NCBI GenBank assembly: GCA_029216955.1
Contig: JANAVB010005597.1
Location: 47,047,280 to 47,111,279 of the forward strand
Reading direction: 5' to 3'
Source of the DNA: Iris pallida
Taxonomy: Eukaryota > Streptophyta > Magnoliopsida > Asparagales > Iridaceae
Length of the DNA stretch: 64,000 nucleotides
In this document: piece by piece, positions 1 through 11,364 of the stretch
Numbering within the stretch: position 1 is the stretch's first letter
How the letters are laid out: every line of letters starts with the position of its first letter
Notes under the pieces: model-generated
What the model was told of the DNA's origin: nothing
The model's database searches: none
Seen by the model: only the letters and a program-made list of their open reading frames with translations
Program-made: the position numbers and the translations under genes

Positions 1-144
1 ACTTTGAAATATTAATGAAAAGCTTGCGAGATAGTGTGAAACTGAACAACGTTGGTAGAACGAGATCGTGAAACGATCTATAAAACACGTAGTCGGAGTG
101 TTGGTTTTGGTTCGAGGACGAACCTTATTTTGAGTGGTATATTC
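1..144 (+). mobile_element. Element E, 3' end of internal region (Tekay-like chromovirus remnant)
   Basis: The last codons read FEDEPYFEWYIL and stop on the TAA that lies inside the first bases of the adjoining LTR (TGTAATGC). A pol frame ending in F-E-D-E and stopping in the LTR edge is typical of Tekay-clade Ty3/gypsy elements. The rest of E lies left of the window. No other coding signal is visible in these 144 bases. Confidence 0.6.
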
Positions 145-168
145 TGTAATGCTCCGCTCCGCACGGTA

Positions 169-173
169 CATTA
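169..173. repeat. Target site duplication of element A (left, CATTA)
   Basis: CATTA directly precedes the TGTAACG end of A and is repeated at 15395-15399 directly after the opposite TTTTACA end. This perfect 5-bp match fixes both boundaries of A. Confidence 0.9.
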
Positions 174-2059
174 TGTAACGCCCCAGTCCCAAAATACGTA
201 GGACTATGAACGTAGACATGCCAGCTGTATTCATACGAAGTACATGGGCCTCGTATGGATACATAAGCTGTAAAATACAGTAGAACCATAACTAATCTCA
301 TCCACACAAAAATAAATGAATAGAAGATATCATATAAAGATAATAAATTGTCTTGATACAATATGTTGGGCGGAGACAAATCTACTACCAACAAGTAAAG
401 GAAAAATACATAAAAAAAGATATGAATTTGGCGAGCGAAGCAAAGACGATCCAAATGCAATCATCCTCGAAGAATTAGCGATGATCACGGCTGAAGCTAG
501 AACACCTGCGAAAGACAATAGCACACACCTGAAGAGATAACCAGGTCCTCAGAGGGACGTAACAAGACACATAATATCATGCCATATAAACTGAATAAAT
601 ATTGCTCAAATAAATAAGTAAATCGAATTATAACATATTCCAATACGCACCTACTGAACGAGCGTACCATCCCCCCAACCAAACAAGGACATGAGATGGT
701 AAACTAATTCACGGTGACGTACCTTTCTATGCTATGAATCCGATATGGTATCCGGACCCCAACAAGGTTCAATACCTTCTCATCGAAGTAGTAAGTCACA
801 CCTACAACCAAACAAGGACAAGATGTGACGAACTAATCCGTGACAAGTTATTGTTCCAAGCCACGGTCAGATACAAGTAGCCAAACCAAAAGTACTCGTA
901 CCTAACGGATAAGGTAGCCTAACCGTTCTAAGTGATATATAGTTAAGAACAATCCTTCCTACGCATGGACCCTGGCTAAATAGGATTGGCATAGTCCCCC
1001 CTTGGGCACCAGAGGCCCCATCAGTAAGAGCATGACGTTCCGCAGAATCGTCAGTGGCCGTCAGTAATCATGGGTCATCAACCCCGTATCTCTAGCGGAG
1101 AGTCTGGGTCACAAAGGAAGTACATCGAAGCCCATACGCTAAGGAATTGTCCTCCCCGCCCAATGCCTACTGTGTTGTATCCACAACACAAACCACTATA
1201 ACCACTAAGTCAAACTAGCATGCAACCTCTATTAGCGGTTATTCCTATCGCATGGCTTGTACGTACTGGTGGCCAGCCAATCATGCACTTTCGTGTCCTA
1301 CATGCGACACACAACTTCGTGGTACAACGTGTCAAGGCCAATGAATGCAACACACATGGTGGTCCCTTAAATCTAGGTTTAATTTGTAAGAAAAATAATA
1401 CACAACAGGAAATATAAATGAACAGTAAGTTCTAACAGTTATACCATGTATCATAGTTTATTTTGCATAAAGAAAATAAGTAATGCATGAAATATGAGCT
1501 AGAATAAATAAACAGCCAATGGCAAGGTGTCTTGCCTGGTAGTACGCCTGGTGTGCTGCGATGATCAAGGTGGCATGAACTGGGATTTTGCTATAACAAC
1601 TACACAAGGGGACCTCTGATGGTGGCACGGACAGTTCCATTGGATCTAGAACGGTCAAATTAGTTAGGGTGGACATACGGTAATCTCGAAATTGGCGAAG
1701 GAATAGAAATAACGGAATTGGTCATGGAAAGGAGAAAATCAAATAAAAATGGATAATAAAATATTTATGATTTTTAGAAAGCTATTTATAATAATATACT
1801 TGAGAAACGAAAAAGAAAAACTAAAAATAAATTTTTACTTAAATATATGAAAAACAATTTTGGAAACTATGATTTTACCTATCAAAATGTTTTTAAGTAA
1901 AAACTTTTGAAAACATCGAAAATTGTTTTAGGGTTAAGCCCTAAATTTTGGTCAAATAAAATTCAGAAAATTTATCACTAATAACTTCAGATAAATCACA
2001 TTAAAATATAATAAAATATATAATGATACCAAATGGTGTATTACTAAATAATTTCAATC

Positions 2060-2062
<3 letters not shown>

Positions 2063-2101
<39 letters not shown>
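2063..2101. repeat. (TA)n microsatellite in element A 3' LTR
   Basis: This is about 19 uninterrupted TA units. The other LTR of A has a longer array at the same point (13254-13304). Confidence 0.95.
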
Positions 2102-2103
<2 letters not shown>

Positions 2104-2675
2104 TTTAAAGTACAATATATACTAATAATAACGGCATCTATCCAAGCCTTACTAATAATTATACAACAAAATTAATAATAAAAATACAAATAATCACCCC
2201 TTACTGCAAGCAAATACTCATCTAACAAAAAGAGAAAAGAAAATTAATAAATAATAATGGTAATAAGCAGCTTTATAGCTGTTGAGTGTTTCCCAAAAGA
2301 AATTATAAGAAAACAATAAAAAAAATTCAATTAAAATAACTTTAAACAGAAAAGAAAATTTGATAATAATTTAAAATAAAATAAATAATAAAAAAAATAA
2401 AAAAAATAAAAAGAAATGTTGTTCTCTCTTTCGAGAGAACAGAGAACAGTACTGCTTAAAACGAAAGAAGAGAGAGAGAGAGGATGATGGGAAAACGAGA
2501 GGGAGAGCGAGTGAGCGCGAGGGAGAGGAAGAAGTCGGAGGGGTCGTTGGGTTTTCCTGCTCCGGCGGCGCTAAGGTGGAGGGAGCGGAGTCGGAAGGAG
2601 TGATCGGGAGGAAGAGAGGGTTTGATGGAGGCGGCGAGGCTGCGGCGGTCGGCGCGCACACTACTAAAATAACCC

Positions 2676-3129
2676 ATTTTAGCGACGTCAGAAGACGTCG
2701 ATAAATAAGGAAAATACGTCGCTAAAATCTATTTGCGACGTATTTAGCGACGAAACTTTGACGTCGCTTATAGGCAAGTCGCAGATGACACTTTAGTCGT
2801 AAAACGTCGCTATTTGCGACGCTACATTCATGTCGCTATACGTCGCAAATTTGGCGACAGTTAGCGACGTAACGTTACGTCGCCAAAATTGCGACGTAAA
2901 GCAACCACTTTGCGACGCTGTAAACTTTATATATGATGACATGTCATGGCAGCCACGTGGACAATTTAGCGACGCCTAGCGACATCGTTAGCGACGTACG
3001 CCCTCAGCCCACGTCAGCAGTTTTACGACGTCTAGCGACGTTACGTCACTATTTAGCGACGTATAGCGACGTCTACGTTCCATCGCTGTACGTCGCAGAG
3101 CGTCGCTATACGTCGCTATACGTCGCAGA
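2676..3129. repeat. CACTA subterminal repeat block, left end
   Basis: There are roughly two dozen direct and inverted copies of the word TAGCGACGT / ACGTCGCTA, some separated by only a few bases. In CACTA elements such arrays bind the element's own DNA-binding protein (TnpA-type) and are needed for transposition; that role is inferred here. Confidence 0.85.
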
Positions 3130-3137
3130 TATTATAA

Positions 3138-3528
3138 AAAAATTTAAAAAAAATATAATTGGTATTTTTGTTATGCTGTGTGTCCGTGTTTACAGTGTGT
3201 GTGAAGTGCAGTATTCAAACCATCGACAGTTTCGCTTACTGTTCTATGTTTTATCTTGGATAGAAAGAGCAACAGTTTAGGGTGCACTTCTCAGAGCTTC
3301 CTCTTCACGTCCTTCACCTTCTCGGCAACCTTTACGACGTCCGGAGAAAGTGAAGGACGTGAAAATGAAGCTCTCAGAAGTACACCCTGAACTGTTGCTC
3401 TTTCTATCCAAGATAAAATATACAACAGTAATCGAAACTGTCGATGGTTTCGAACACTGCATTTCACATTCACTGTAAACACAGACACACATCATCACAA
3501 AAATACACATTATATTTTTTAAAATTTT
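3138..3528. repeat. Large inverted repeat (two arms of about 188 bp) inside CACTA element H
   Basis: The arm 3138-3325 pairs with 3341-3528 around a loop of about 15 bases. Shared stretches read in opposite orientation include TTATCTTGGATAGAAAGAGC and the CACGTCCTTCAC region nearest the loop. Mismatches are scattered and few. An RNA crossing it would form a long hairpin. It lies between the last transposase exon and the left TIR. It does not have TIRs of its own that I can identify. Confidence 0.85.
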
Positions 3529-3803
3529 GGCAGCACCTCCTTTGTATATCAGATCATCGCTTATAACCCAGCGTAGGTATATTTGTCATCCCCGTCGCAG
3601 ATATCACAAAGTAAATATCACAATAAAAATAAGAGGCAATGCAAAGTAAATATCACAGACACACATCCTCACAAACACCCAATAGAGTCAAATAAAAATG
3701 GAAGATGATAAAAAGTCTTCCACCAAGTGTATAAACGAAAGTGTACCAATAAACAATTTTCCCATAGGGCCAATACATAAAAGTCATAAAAAAATCAATA
3801 AAA

Positions 3804-6282
3804 TCACTGCGGACCCCTGCCGCGCGACTGGGATAGAATGTAGTCATACTGCTCCTGGGTGAGCTGCACCGTAGGGGCAGTAGGAGGCAGTAGGAGGCAG
3901 TGCAATGTCTGGAGTCGACGCCGGAGGCAGTGCAGTGTCTGGAGTCGACGCCGTCGATGGACCGGGAAGACGTATCTGCTCCAGCTCTCGCAGTCGCTCA
4001 CCATACACAGCAAGGGTACTCACCACCCTCTGAGTACTCGCCTCAAGCGAAGCCGAAACCTGAGTGAGTGAGGCAGACATGCTCCTCTGCGATCCCTCCA
4101 GCTCGACCTGTCTAAGCTCTGTGCACTGCGTAGATTCGGTGAGCGTGTGCAAGCTGGCAGCTGTAGCCTGATGCAGACTCATCAGCTCCTGTATACTGCG
4201 CTCGACCGCATCAAATCGTCCGGTGACGATCGGAGGGTCGGATCGTCACTCGACCGTATCAGAAATCTGCTGCTGCAACTCGCGATGCAGCTCCTCGATC
4301 TGACGACGAATATCTTCAGCTCGTGACGACGCCTGCGAAGCCGGAGACTGCGCACTGACAGTGGGGGACCGGGATGACTCCGAAGCCAAATACGTGCCGT
4401 AGGATCCCGTACCGTAGTACGTACCCTTCTGAAGACCGCCAACGGCGGTCATCCAGAGCTCGTCCTACGATGGAGCTGTAGGCGGCTGGGAGGAACTACC
4501 AGCCCCTCCCTCTGCTGGCGCACTAGCAGCAGCAGCCGCCTCCTGCTGTAGCCGAATAAACTCGGCCTAGAACATGTTTGCTAACGTGTAAGTGTTTGCT
4601 AAAGTCTATATTGATATCTATTTTCATGTTTTCTAAGTTATAGTAAATCAATATAAAGAATAGAACGTACATATGCCTGCGTCGCCCTCTCGTCAATGAA
4701 CTCTCCAGCCCTTCGATGGGTGACCAGGAAGACGGTCACCATGTTCGGGTCCTCACCCTTTTTTACCTGTTAAAATATATTATCTATTATTAGTATTAAA
4801 CATTCTATCGAACTATATATAAATTAATGTCCATCATAGGAAACGTACCAGACGACAAAAATGCTCCGTCATCGGAATAGAGCCACCACACCACTTACCG
4901 GCGCTCGACCGCGCCACCTTGGCCTTCTCAGACCGCTCTTGGTACTTGGGCTCGCTGAATCTAGCCTTTATCGCAGCCCACTGATCTGGCGTGATCCAAC
5001 CATGGATCGGCTGTCCGGCGCGATCACGACGCTTCTGGTCGTCGATCGCATCACGGATGAGCTTGGCTGCGACGGCAGAAAATTGGCCCTCGATCCTCGC
5101 CGCCCGGTGTGGTGGATAGAAATAGGTCCTCTACAAGAAGTAAAATACAAAAGTTGTATAATATACACAAATGATTATTAAAATTTAAAAATAAACAAAT
5201 TTTTTACCTTGAAGTGGGCGAACCAAAAGGTCTTTCTATTTGCGGGAGCATCTGAGTAGTTAATCCAAGGCCCACCATTGTCCCCAGCTGTCTCTGTACT
5301 GCAGAAGGCCGATATCTATATAATAATAATTTTTCATGAATATATATGTACATATAATCATTTGAGAAATATATATTAATTAATTAACTTACTTCATAGG
5401 CCCGTCCGTCCAAATCTCCATACGCGTCTCGCCCGGGGGAGCGCATGGAGGGTCGCTCTCACCTCCTGCCTGGGCAAGATCAGTCTGATTGCCGTCCTCC
5501 ATATGCTCGACGTCGGCTCCCCCCATAGAGCCGTCGACAGGAGGAATGCTGGACGGGGGATCAGGGATGCTGGACGCGGGATCAGGAAGGCTGGACGACG
5601 AGGGAGGAGTCGGCAACCTGCTGGATACAATAGAGTCTTTAGGCAACTTAGGACCCGCCGGCAAGATCTCTATAATCAACTCCAACACTCGATTGTAGCA
5701 TTCTTGCAACATGTTAAAATCTGACTTAATGCTCAACAGTCTTGTAACCACCTCCAACGGTAAATGATCCTCATAACCAGGATACAATGGAGTCCTTGCA
5801 TTCTCCAGCAACTCCATGAACTGTGCAGCATCGGCGTTCGGTGCCTCCTCAGGTGCATCATGAATGAAACTAGGCCCCGCAGCGTCGAAAACCATGTTGA
5901 CGCACCCGTCGTCGTATGCATGATTATCTGAAACAAAATTAGGTCCCGCATGCATATACGGCTCAACGTAAGGCTCCGGCTCTGATGCTAAAGACACAAG
6001 TTCTCCGTGTGCGGTCCACTGATAGTAATTAGGCGTGAAACCCCTCGAGTACAAATGATATGTCACTTCCACTTCTGGATATTATTTCACGTTATGACAT
6101 TTTACACACGGACACTTAATTTTGGTGCCGTCCATGTACTGAGAGAACGCCTTAGCAAACTGCAGGAACTGCTCTACTCCCGCTATGTATTCATCCCGTA
6201 CACCACACATATCATCTGGACGACGATTGTACATCCATGAACGATTTCGCAAGTAGTAATTCATATCCATTTAGAAATAATT
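3804..6282 (-). pseudogene. CACTA transposase-associated / Transposase_24 fusion, pseudogene
   Basis: The start chosen is ATG at 6270, just after a splice acceptor (intron ends 6283). Residues 1-62 match the plant transposase-associated domain (WMYNRR, EYIAGVEQFL, CPCVKCHN). After an in-frame TAA at 6082-6084 the frame continues with HLYSRGFTPNYYQWTAHGE and a proline/serine linker. Likely exons are 6282-5393, 5298-5208, 5130-4849, 4766-4671 and 4566 onward. The later exons carry Transposase_24 features: TFWFAHFK, SSAGKWCGGSIP, FIDERATQA and DELWMTAVGG, then a Q/E-rich probable coiled coil. Further stops lie at 4465-4467 (TAG) and 4246-4248 (TGA). Short duplications near 3880-3950 shift the C-terminal frame, which ends at 3804. 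The TNP2 catalytic core that normally follows the first domain is missing. Domain assignments are from recognised motifs, not a search. Confidence 0.85.
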
Positions 6283-6337
6283 CTGCAAAGATGGACACAC
6301 ATTATCCAACAGGCACAAATATCCTATTTCAAGTCAT

Positions 6338-6470
6338 TACCTACCAAGGTACCCTTTACCTTATCGCTATTGGTATCCCAATATCAATACCTTAAGTTGG
6401 TACCCTTTACCTTATCGCTATTGGTACCCTTTACCTTATCGCTATTGGTACCCAAATACCAATACCGCGG
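6338..6470. repeat. Short tandem repeat, unit about 24 bp
   Basis: The unit GGTACCCTTTACCTTATCGC plus a short TATT-type tail occurs three times, with a degenerate spacer after the first. It lies in the presumed first intron of the CACTA transposase gene, next to two foldback elements. Confidence 0.85.
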
Positions 6471-6473
6471 TAA

Positions 6474-6642
6474 CATGGTTGGTACATTAAGGGTCTTTGA
6501 CAAGATGACATGTTGCAAAAAAATATATCCTTATATATAGTTCTCCTACGGATTTTCTTTAACATTACGTAGGAGAACTATAAGGATATATCTTTTCACA
6601 ACATGTCACCTCCTCAAAGACCCTTAATGTGACAACCATGGT
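6474..6642. mobile_element. Foldback MITE-like element in CACTA H
   Basis: Two arms of about 75 bases (6474-6550 and 6568-6642) are inverted copies. The outer ends are CATGGTTGGTACATTAAGGG and its counterpart CCCTTAATGTGACAACCATG, and the inner ends are TTCTCCTACG / CGTAGGAGAA. Only about 17 bases form the loop. No coding sequence. I could not define a target duplication with confidence. Confidence 0.75.
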
Positions 6643-7026
6643 TTAAAGTATCGGTCGATACCGATCCGATACGGCCGATACCGATACGGTTTGGCATGTT
6701 CCGATCCGATACCGACCGATACCAAATATTGACTGATACCGACATTGGGGGTTTTTGTTCCGGTCAATTCGGCAAAACCAATCGGTAAGGGTGACTACTA
6801 TTTCATATAATTTCAAAACTACTAAGAAATAATGCTGAAATACTTAAAATTATGCCTAAATGTATAAAATATATGTTTTTAAATGTAAATAATTTATTAA
6901 TAATTATTTGTTTTCCGATACCAAATTCCAATACTCCGATACGATACCGCCGATACTACCGATATCACCGATACCAATACTCATAGGAATAGTTCGATAC
7001 CGATTCCGATACCGATATTGTGAACC
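6640..7026. mobile_element. CCGATAC-rich MITE-like element
   Basis: The ends are inverted: GGTTTAAAGTATCGG at the left and CCGATATTGTGAACC at the right. Both termini are packed with degenerate CCGATAC words, and the centre is AT-rich. The total is about 387 bp without a reading frame. It looks like a small non-autonomous DNA element with repetitive termini; the superfamily is unclear. Confidence 0.65.
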
Positions 7027-7029
7027 TTG

Positions 7030-8060
7030 GGTATTTATATATATAGGTATATATGTATGTATTGTGTGTGTGTGTCCTGTGTCCTGTGTCCTGTGTCACA
7101 GAGTCGTATCCGAAAACAAACCAAAGTCAAGTGTCCAAACCAAACTCGTGATTTAAGTGAGGCCTAATAACAGCTAGTGTTGAACATTTAATGATAGTCT
7201 ATTAAAATGACTCAGAAATGAGTCATCCAAGCCGTTTGTATATCACGCACTAATTTGTTTTTTAATCCTTATAATTAACAACCAACGTACGTGCCTTATG
7301 TAAATCATCACGTAAAACTAACTTTAAATCCTTACAACTTTCTAAACATATATCAAATTATATAAACATATATATAACAAACTAAAATTAAAATATATTA
7401 AATATTTAAACTATTATATAAAAATTTATCCAGAAATAACATATCAAAAGTTGTACAAATAAATTTAAATTATATTCAATATTTAAACTATATTTAAATT
7501 AACTACATTATACTATCTAAACATATATCGAAAGAACAAATTTTAATAAAATTTTATCTAATATTAAACTATATTTAAACTTATATCCAAAGAACAAATT
7601 TTAATTAAAATTTATCTAATACTAGACTATATTTAAAATAACTACATTGTTATCTATATACATTATCGGGGCACATGCAATGCGTGTGCAATGCGTTAAA
7701 TTATATAATCGGACACACATTGGACAATACGAAGATCTAAATATCATGTGAAACTCTATCACTAAATAACCCTAAAGTAAATTCCGTAGATGTTCCAAGC
7801 TTCACCAATTTCCGGTTTAGCCATAACAATGTCTAAATAATGAGACCATGACCTAAGAAGAGGGGACGTAAAATGTATATAATGATTTTCTTGCATGTCC
7901 TAACCACACTCAAGCTCCATCATTGCGCATGTGATGTTCACACTAATCGTGTCATGTGTGTACGTGTCTCCCAAACCAAACTCGTGTCCAAATACTCGAC
8001 ACAATGTGTCCAAAAACAAACCAAACTCTTTGGGGACACGATGTGTGTCCGTGTGTGTCC
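7030..8060. other. Non-coding AT-rich stretch (intron 1 of the CACTA transposase gene)
   Basis: It holds GT-rich runs and three CCTGTGT repeats at 7050-7100, then about 600 bp of AT-rich sequence with degenerate direct repeats of ACTATATTTAAA. The words GTGTCC and ACCAAACTCGTG recur at both ends (about 7130 and 7970). I see no gene here. Confidence 0.6.
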
Positions 8061-8103
8061 GTGGGAGAGGAGGAGGAAGGAGAGGAGTTAGGTTAGGGTT
8101 TAC

Positions 8104-8290
8104 CTGAGGAAGAGGAGGAGGAGCTCGGATTGGGGGAGGAGGAGCTCGAGGAGGAGGAGCTCGAGGAGGAGGAGCTCGCCGGAGGGGGAGGGAGTCGTCG
8201 GGGGGGAGGGGGTCGTCGGGGGGGGGGGAGGGCACTGACAGAGGGGGAGGGAGTCGCCGGGGGGGGGGGGTGGGGGGGGGGGAGAATTAA
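8104..8290 (-). promoter_or_regulatory. Pyrimidine-rich untranslated leader exon of the CACTA transposase gene
   Basis: Read on the minus strand this is a C/T-rich leader with repeated GAGCTCCTCCTC units and long C runs. It ends at a good splice donor (CCTCAG, then GTAAACCC at 8103). The matching acceptor TCTTTGCAG lies just before the ATG at 6270, giving a first intron of about 1.8 kb. A leader exon close to the transposon end with a large first intron is common in CACTA elements. The splice pairing is inference. Confidence 0.5.
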
Positions 8291-8354
8291 AAGTTTCATA
8301 AGTTTTTGAGTGAGAGTGAGGGGGAAAGAAGGCAGCGGCGTGCCCTAAGTAAAA

Positions 8355-8567
8355 TAACTTAGCGACGTCACATGTTGACGTCGCTAAACGTCGCAAAAAT
8401 GGCGACATATACTTATAATTTGTCTCTGAACGTCGCTATTCAGCGACGTAGGAAACTCCTGTCGCAGAGCGTCGCTAGGCAGCGACGTTTTGCGACGTGT
8501 TTATAAAGCTGTCGCTAATAGCGACGTCATTTCTTGCCGTCGCTAAATTACGTCGCTATTAGATGAT
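8355..8567. repeat. CACTA subterminal repeat block, right end
   Basis: About a dozen ACGTCGC / GCGACGT words in both orientations, the same word as at the left end. The array is shorter and stops just before the right TIR. Confidence 0.85.
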
Positions 8568-9413
8568 ATTTTAGTAGTGGCACGACGGCGGCTGGTGGAT
8601 GCAGTAGATCGAGGGGAAGAAAGGCGGACGGAGTGGAGATCCGGCGGATGGTGGTGGTGACGCGGAGGATAGGGGGTTTGGCTAAGGCGGACGGGATCGG
8701 ACGCTAGCTCGCCGGATGGGTGGTCGGAGGACGGCACGGCAAAAAGGGCGGCGTTCGCGCGGCCGGCTGGAGGCGCTGGGTTCGTGGAGGGCGCGGTCGG
8801 GGAGGAAGGTCGCGGCGACGCGCGCGGCGTTTGCTGGCCGCGGCGGAGGGCTCGACCGAGGTTTGGCTGGACGGTCTGGACGCGGTGGCCCGATGACCGA
8901 AGGTGAGTGATTTTGGTTTTATTCTAATTTGGATTTGCCGGTGGTTGGTTTGGCCGATGTTGGCGGCGGCTATCGTGAGGGTGGTGGTGATGATGAAAGC
9001 TGTACGGTGATGATGGTGTGGGAATTTGGAGGTGGCGGTGGTGTATGGCTGGGTTCTGGCAGCGATGGCGGGGAGTCGGGCTTGGTCGGATCGAACGGAA
9101 CAGGAGTCGGGGGCCGTTGCTAGGGTTAGGGTTAAAGTTAGGTTTAGGATTTGAGTCGAGGACAGGTGGCCGGGGACGGTGGTCAGAACTGGGTTAGGGT
9201 TAGAAATTTCTATTGTGTCGGGGAAGTGTCCGACACGGAATTAATGTATTTGTATAAACATGGAATAAGATATTGGATTGACACCCGGGGTCGGACCCGA
9301 GGCCGTTACGGCTGACACGGAAGGGATGGACACCGACACGAGGCACGTACATGTTGTGGAAATATTTGTGGAACAATTTGGTGGATGATAAAAATAATGG
9401 AGGAGTACCTGCC

Positions 9414-9421
9414 TATTTATA
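9414..9421 (-). promoter_or_regulatory. TATA box of element A 3' LTR
   Basis: On the minus strand TATAAATA sits in CCTATAAATAGGC, upstream of the GC-rich leader section of the LTR. The same box occurs at the equivalent place in the other LTR. Confidence 0.6.
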
Positions 9422-10133
9422 GGATGTAGAAATTCCCATTTGGATAGGAACTAGGAATAGTTTAAACCAAATTTGGATATTTTCTAATTTAATTTAAAAT
9501 CAAATCCAATCTAAATACAATCCAATTTAAATCAAAATCCAATTCCAAATACAAATCAAATTTTAAATCATATCCCTCTAGTTTGAAATCAATTCAAATA
9601 AATCAAATTTCAAATATAGTTACTAATTTAATCTATTTAAATAATCCAAAAATTAAATCAAGATTTAAATGGCCACTATAACTTCCAAATATATTTTTCA
9701 AAATACCAATAATAATAATTTTGAAAATAATAAATATTTTTAAATATCTTTTCGAATAATAAAATATTACTATTAATAAATTCCGAAAATTATATTTTTA
9801 TTTAAAATAAACTAGCAAAATATCCATGAAGTATATGTATGCACTAAGAATATTATTTATTCTAAATAAAAGACTTTTTATAAATAAAATCATAACTTTA
9901 GGAAATTTTGATAGCTAAATTAAATATTACATATGCTATTTTGAAACTATAAAAATAAGAAAATATTTTTCTAAAAATATGTACGCTCGCACATATTCGC
10001 ACTCGTCGAGCAATTACGAAAAATATAATTTCGTGCGCGACGTACAATACGGCTACGCGAAGTACATTACAAAAAAAAATTTAAATCAGTACCAAATTTA
10101 TTAAAAAAATAGTAAAAATTTAGGAGTTTTACA

Positions 10134-11364
10134 TCCTACCCAACTTAAAAGAATTTCGTCCTCGAAATTAAGAATTAGGAGGGGGTGAAAGGCACAAGGG
10201 GTATCGATAAGGAAGCATAGTTAAATCAAGACAAGGGAACGACGTTTAATGAAAACATGCATTAGAGTCGTGATTTCAATAAGGCGAAGATATGGATTAA
10301 CGCAAGAAGGAAATGTTTAAGATGACGCACAATAAAGAATAGTATGGGTTCAAATAAAATAAAATAATTTAGAGACCTTAAAGTTATGGTCTCTTGAGAG
10401 TAGATTGAGGGCACGATTAGAGAACGAATTAGATTTACTCGATTAGAAGGTCATGACAGTAGTTATAGGGCCGATAAAGAGGGCGAGGAGTTTAGGATGA
10501 TGATATAGCAACATCGAGGGAGAATGGTCATAGCCGATAGGGAAGCTAGAGGAAGTTCTAGTATAACGCCTTCGTCCTCCTAAAATAGGTAAAGGCGAAA
10601 GCAATATAGAGTTCGAAGGAGGCGTTATCGAATACGAATACGTGATTCAAGGACGATCGAAAAAAATTTCAAAAGAGTTGCCAAGGCAGTCGCGGATGTG
10701 ACTCTAGAGGACAAGTTTAACTATGTCCCTATCCACGTAGAACGATAGATAAAAGCGAACAAAAGTGCACTCGGTTGATCAGACCATCATGCACCGGTTC
10801 TGATTAGACAATATGTTAGTGAGCGCGCTCAATAGCATAAGTCATGAACAAACTCGATAAATGGATGAGTTTGCAAAACTAGATTATAGTAGCAACATTA
10901 GTCAAGGTGGTAAAATATAGGCACGGGAGACTAAGATTTAAAGAAGGTAGAATGATTCTAAGTCATACAGTTGTCCTATAGTCTTCTTGTCCAAGTCTTT
11001 GGTTGGCTAGACGGGTTAGGTCCTCTAGATTCTAGGATCTAAATAAGCTTGCTAATATAGGTCACTAGGTCAAAGAGGTTACTAGTTCATAAGGTATTCT
11101 ACCCAACTTAAAGAATTAAACTAATGGTGTTTTGGGACAACTAACTAGTAGGGTCAATCTCTAGCAAGCACGAAGGAAAGATAGGAATAGGGATGGAAGC
11201 AAGCAAGCAAGATGCAATTGATAAGTCAAACGGTAGATAAAATCTAGGAAAGAGGTCAAGTATGTGGATGAGATCCTAGACTTCTAATCCTATTCGCAGG
11301 CTTGCTTGGTACGGTAAAGTAACCAAACAATTTATCTAGACCTGCATAGGCTACCACAAAAATA
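10134..11364 (-). mobile_element. Element A internal region, non-coding
   Basis: This 1.23-kb stretch has no plausible coding sequence on either strand. Next to the 3' LTR (10140-10175) it keeps the reverse complement of TTTCGAGGACGAAATT, the pol-end motif seen at the same place in B, C and D. At about 10660-10930 it carries a module shared with B (23410-23680) and D (52742-52985), including GGTTGATCAGACCATCATGC. Next to the 5' LTR (about 11335-11360) it has the ATGCAGG-type block found at the PBS position of B, C and D. What remains is essentially the two cis-acting ends. Confidence 0.8.

Larger units (their letters stand above)
2659..8579 (-). mobile_element. Element H: CACTA (En/Spm) DNA transposon, internally deleted
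   Basis: The ends are CACTACTAAAATA at 2659 and its reverse complement TATTTTAGTAGTG ending at 8579, a 13-bp terminal inverted repeat. The 3-bp target duplication GCA lies at 2656-2658 and 8580-8582. The second LTR of A lacks the insert, which acts as an empty site. Both ends carry dense subterminal copies of the GCGACGT word. The minus strand holds a damaged gene with the plant transposase-associated and Transposase_24 domains, but I find no TNP2 catalytic domain, so the copy cannot be autonomous. It also contains a 188-bp-arm inverted repeat and foldback insertions. Confidence 0.93.
174..10133 (-). repeat. Element A 3' LTR (host of CACTA element H)
   Basis: The own sequence is 174-2658 plus 8583-10133, about 4.04 kb. 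It aligns by eye with 11365-15394, with scattered substitutions. Around the CACTA site this copy has about 15 extra bases relative to the other LTR. It includes an AT-rich stretch with a TA microsatellite, a GC-rich leader region (about 2460-2658 and 8583-9240) and a promoter-like TATAAATA on the minus strand. On the minus strand it is the downstream LTR, because the FEDE-type pol-end motif lies next to it at about 10140-10175. Confidence 0.88.

Noticed and set aside
4566..4568. TAG taken at first as a stop in the CACTA gene
   Set aside because: It reads better as a splice acceptor (TTCTAG before GCCGAG). Phase is kept with the upstream exon ending at 4671.
8217..8282. Long G runs as G-quadruplex promoter elements
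   Set aside because: These are part of a simple purine-rich leader of the transposon. Runs this long are error-prone, and nothing else supports a regulatory role.
9120..9160. Telomere-like TTAGGG runs (also 14380-14420)
   Set aside because: There are only a few imperfect units. On the transcribed strand this is the common AAACCCTAA leader motif of the LTR.
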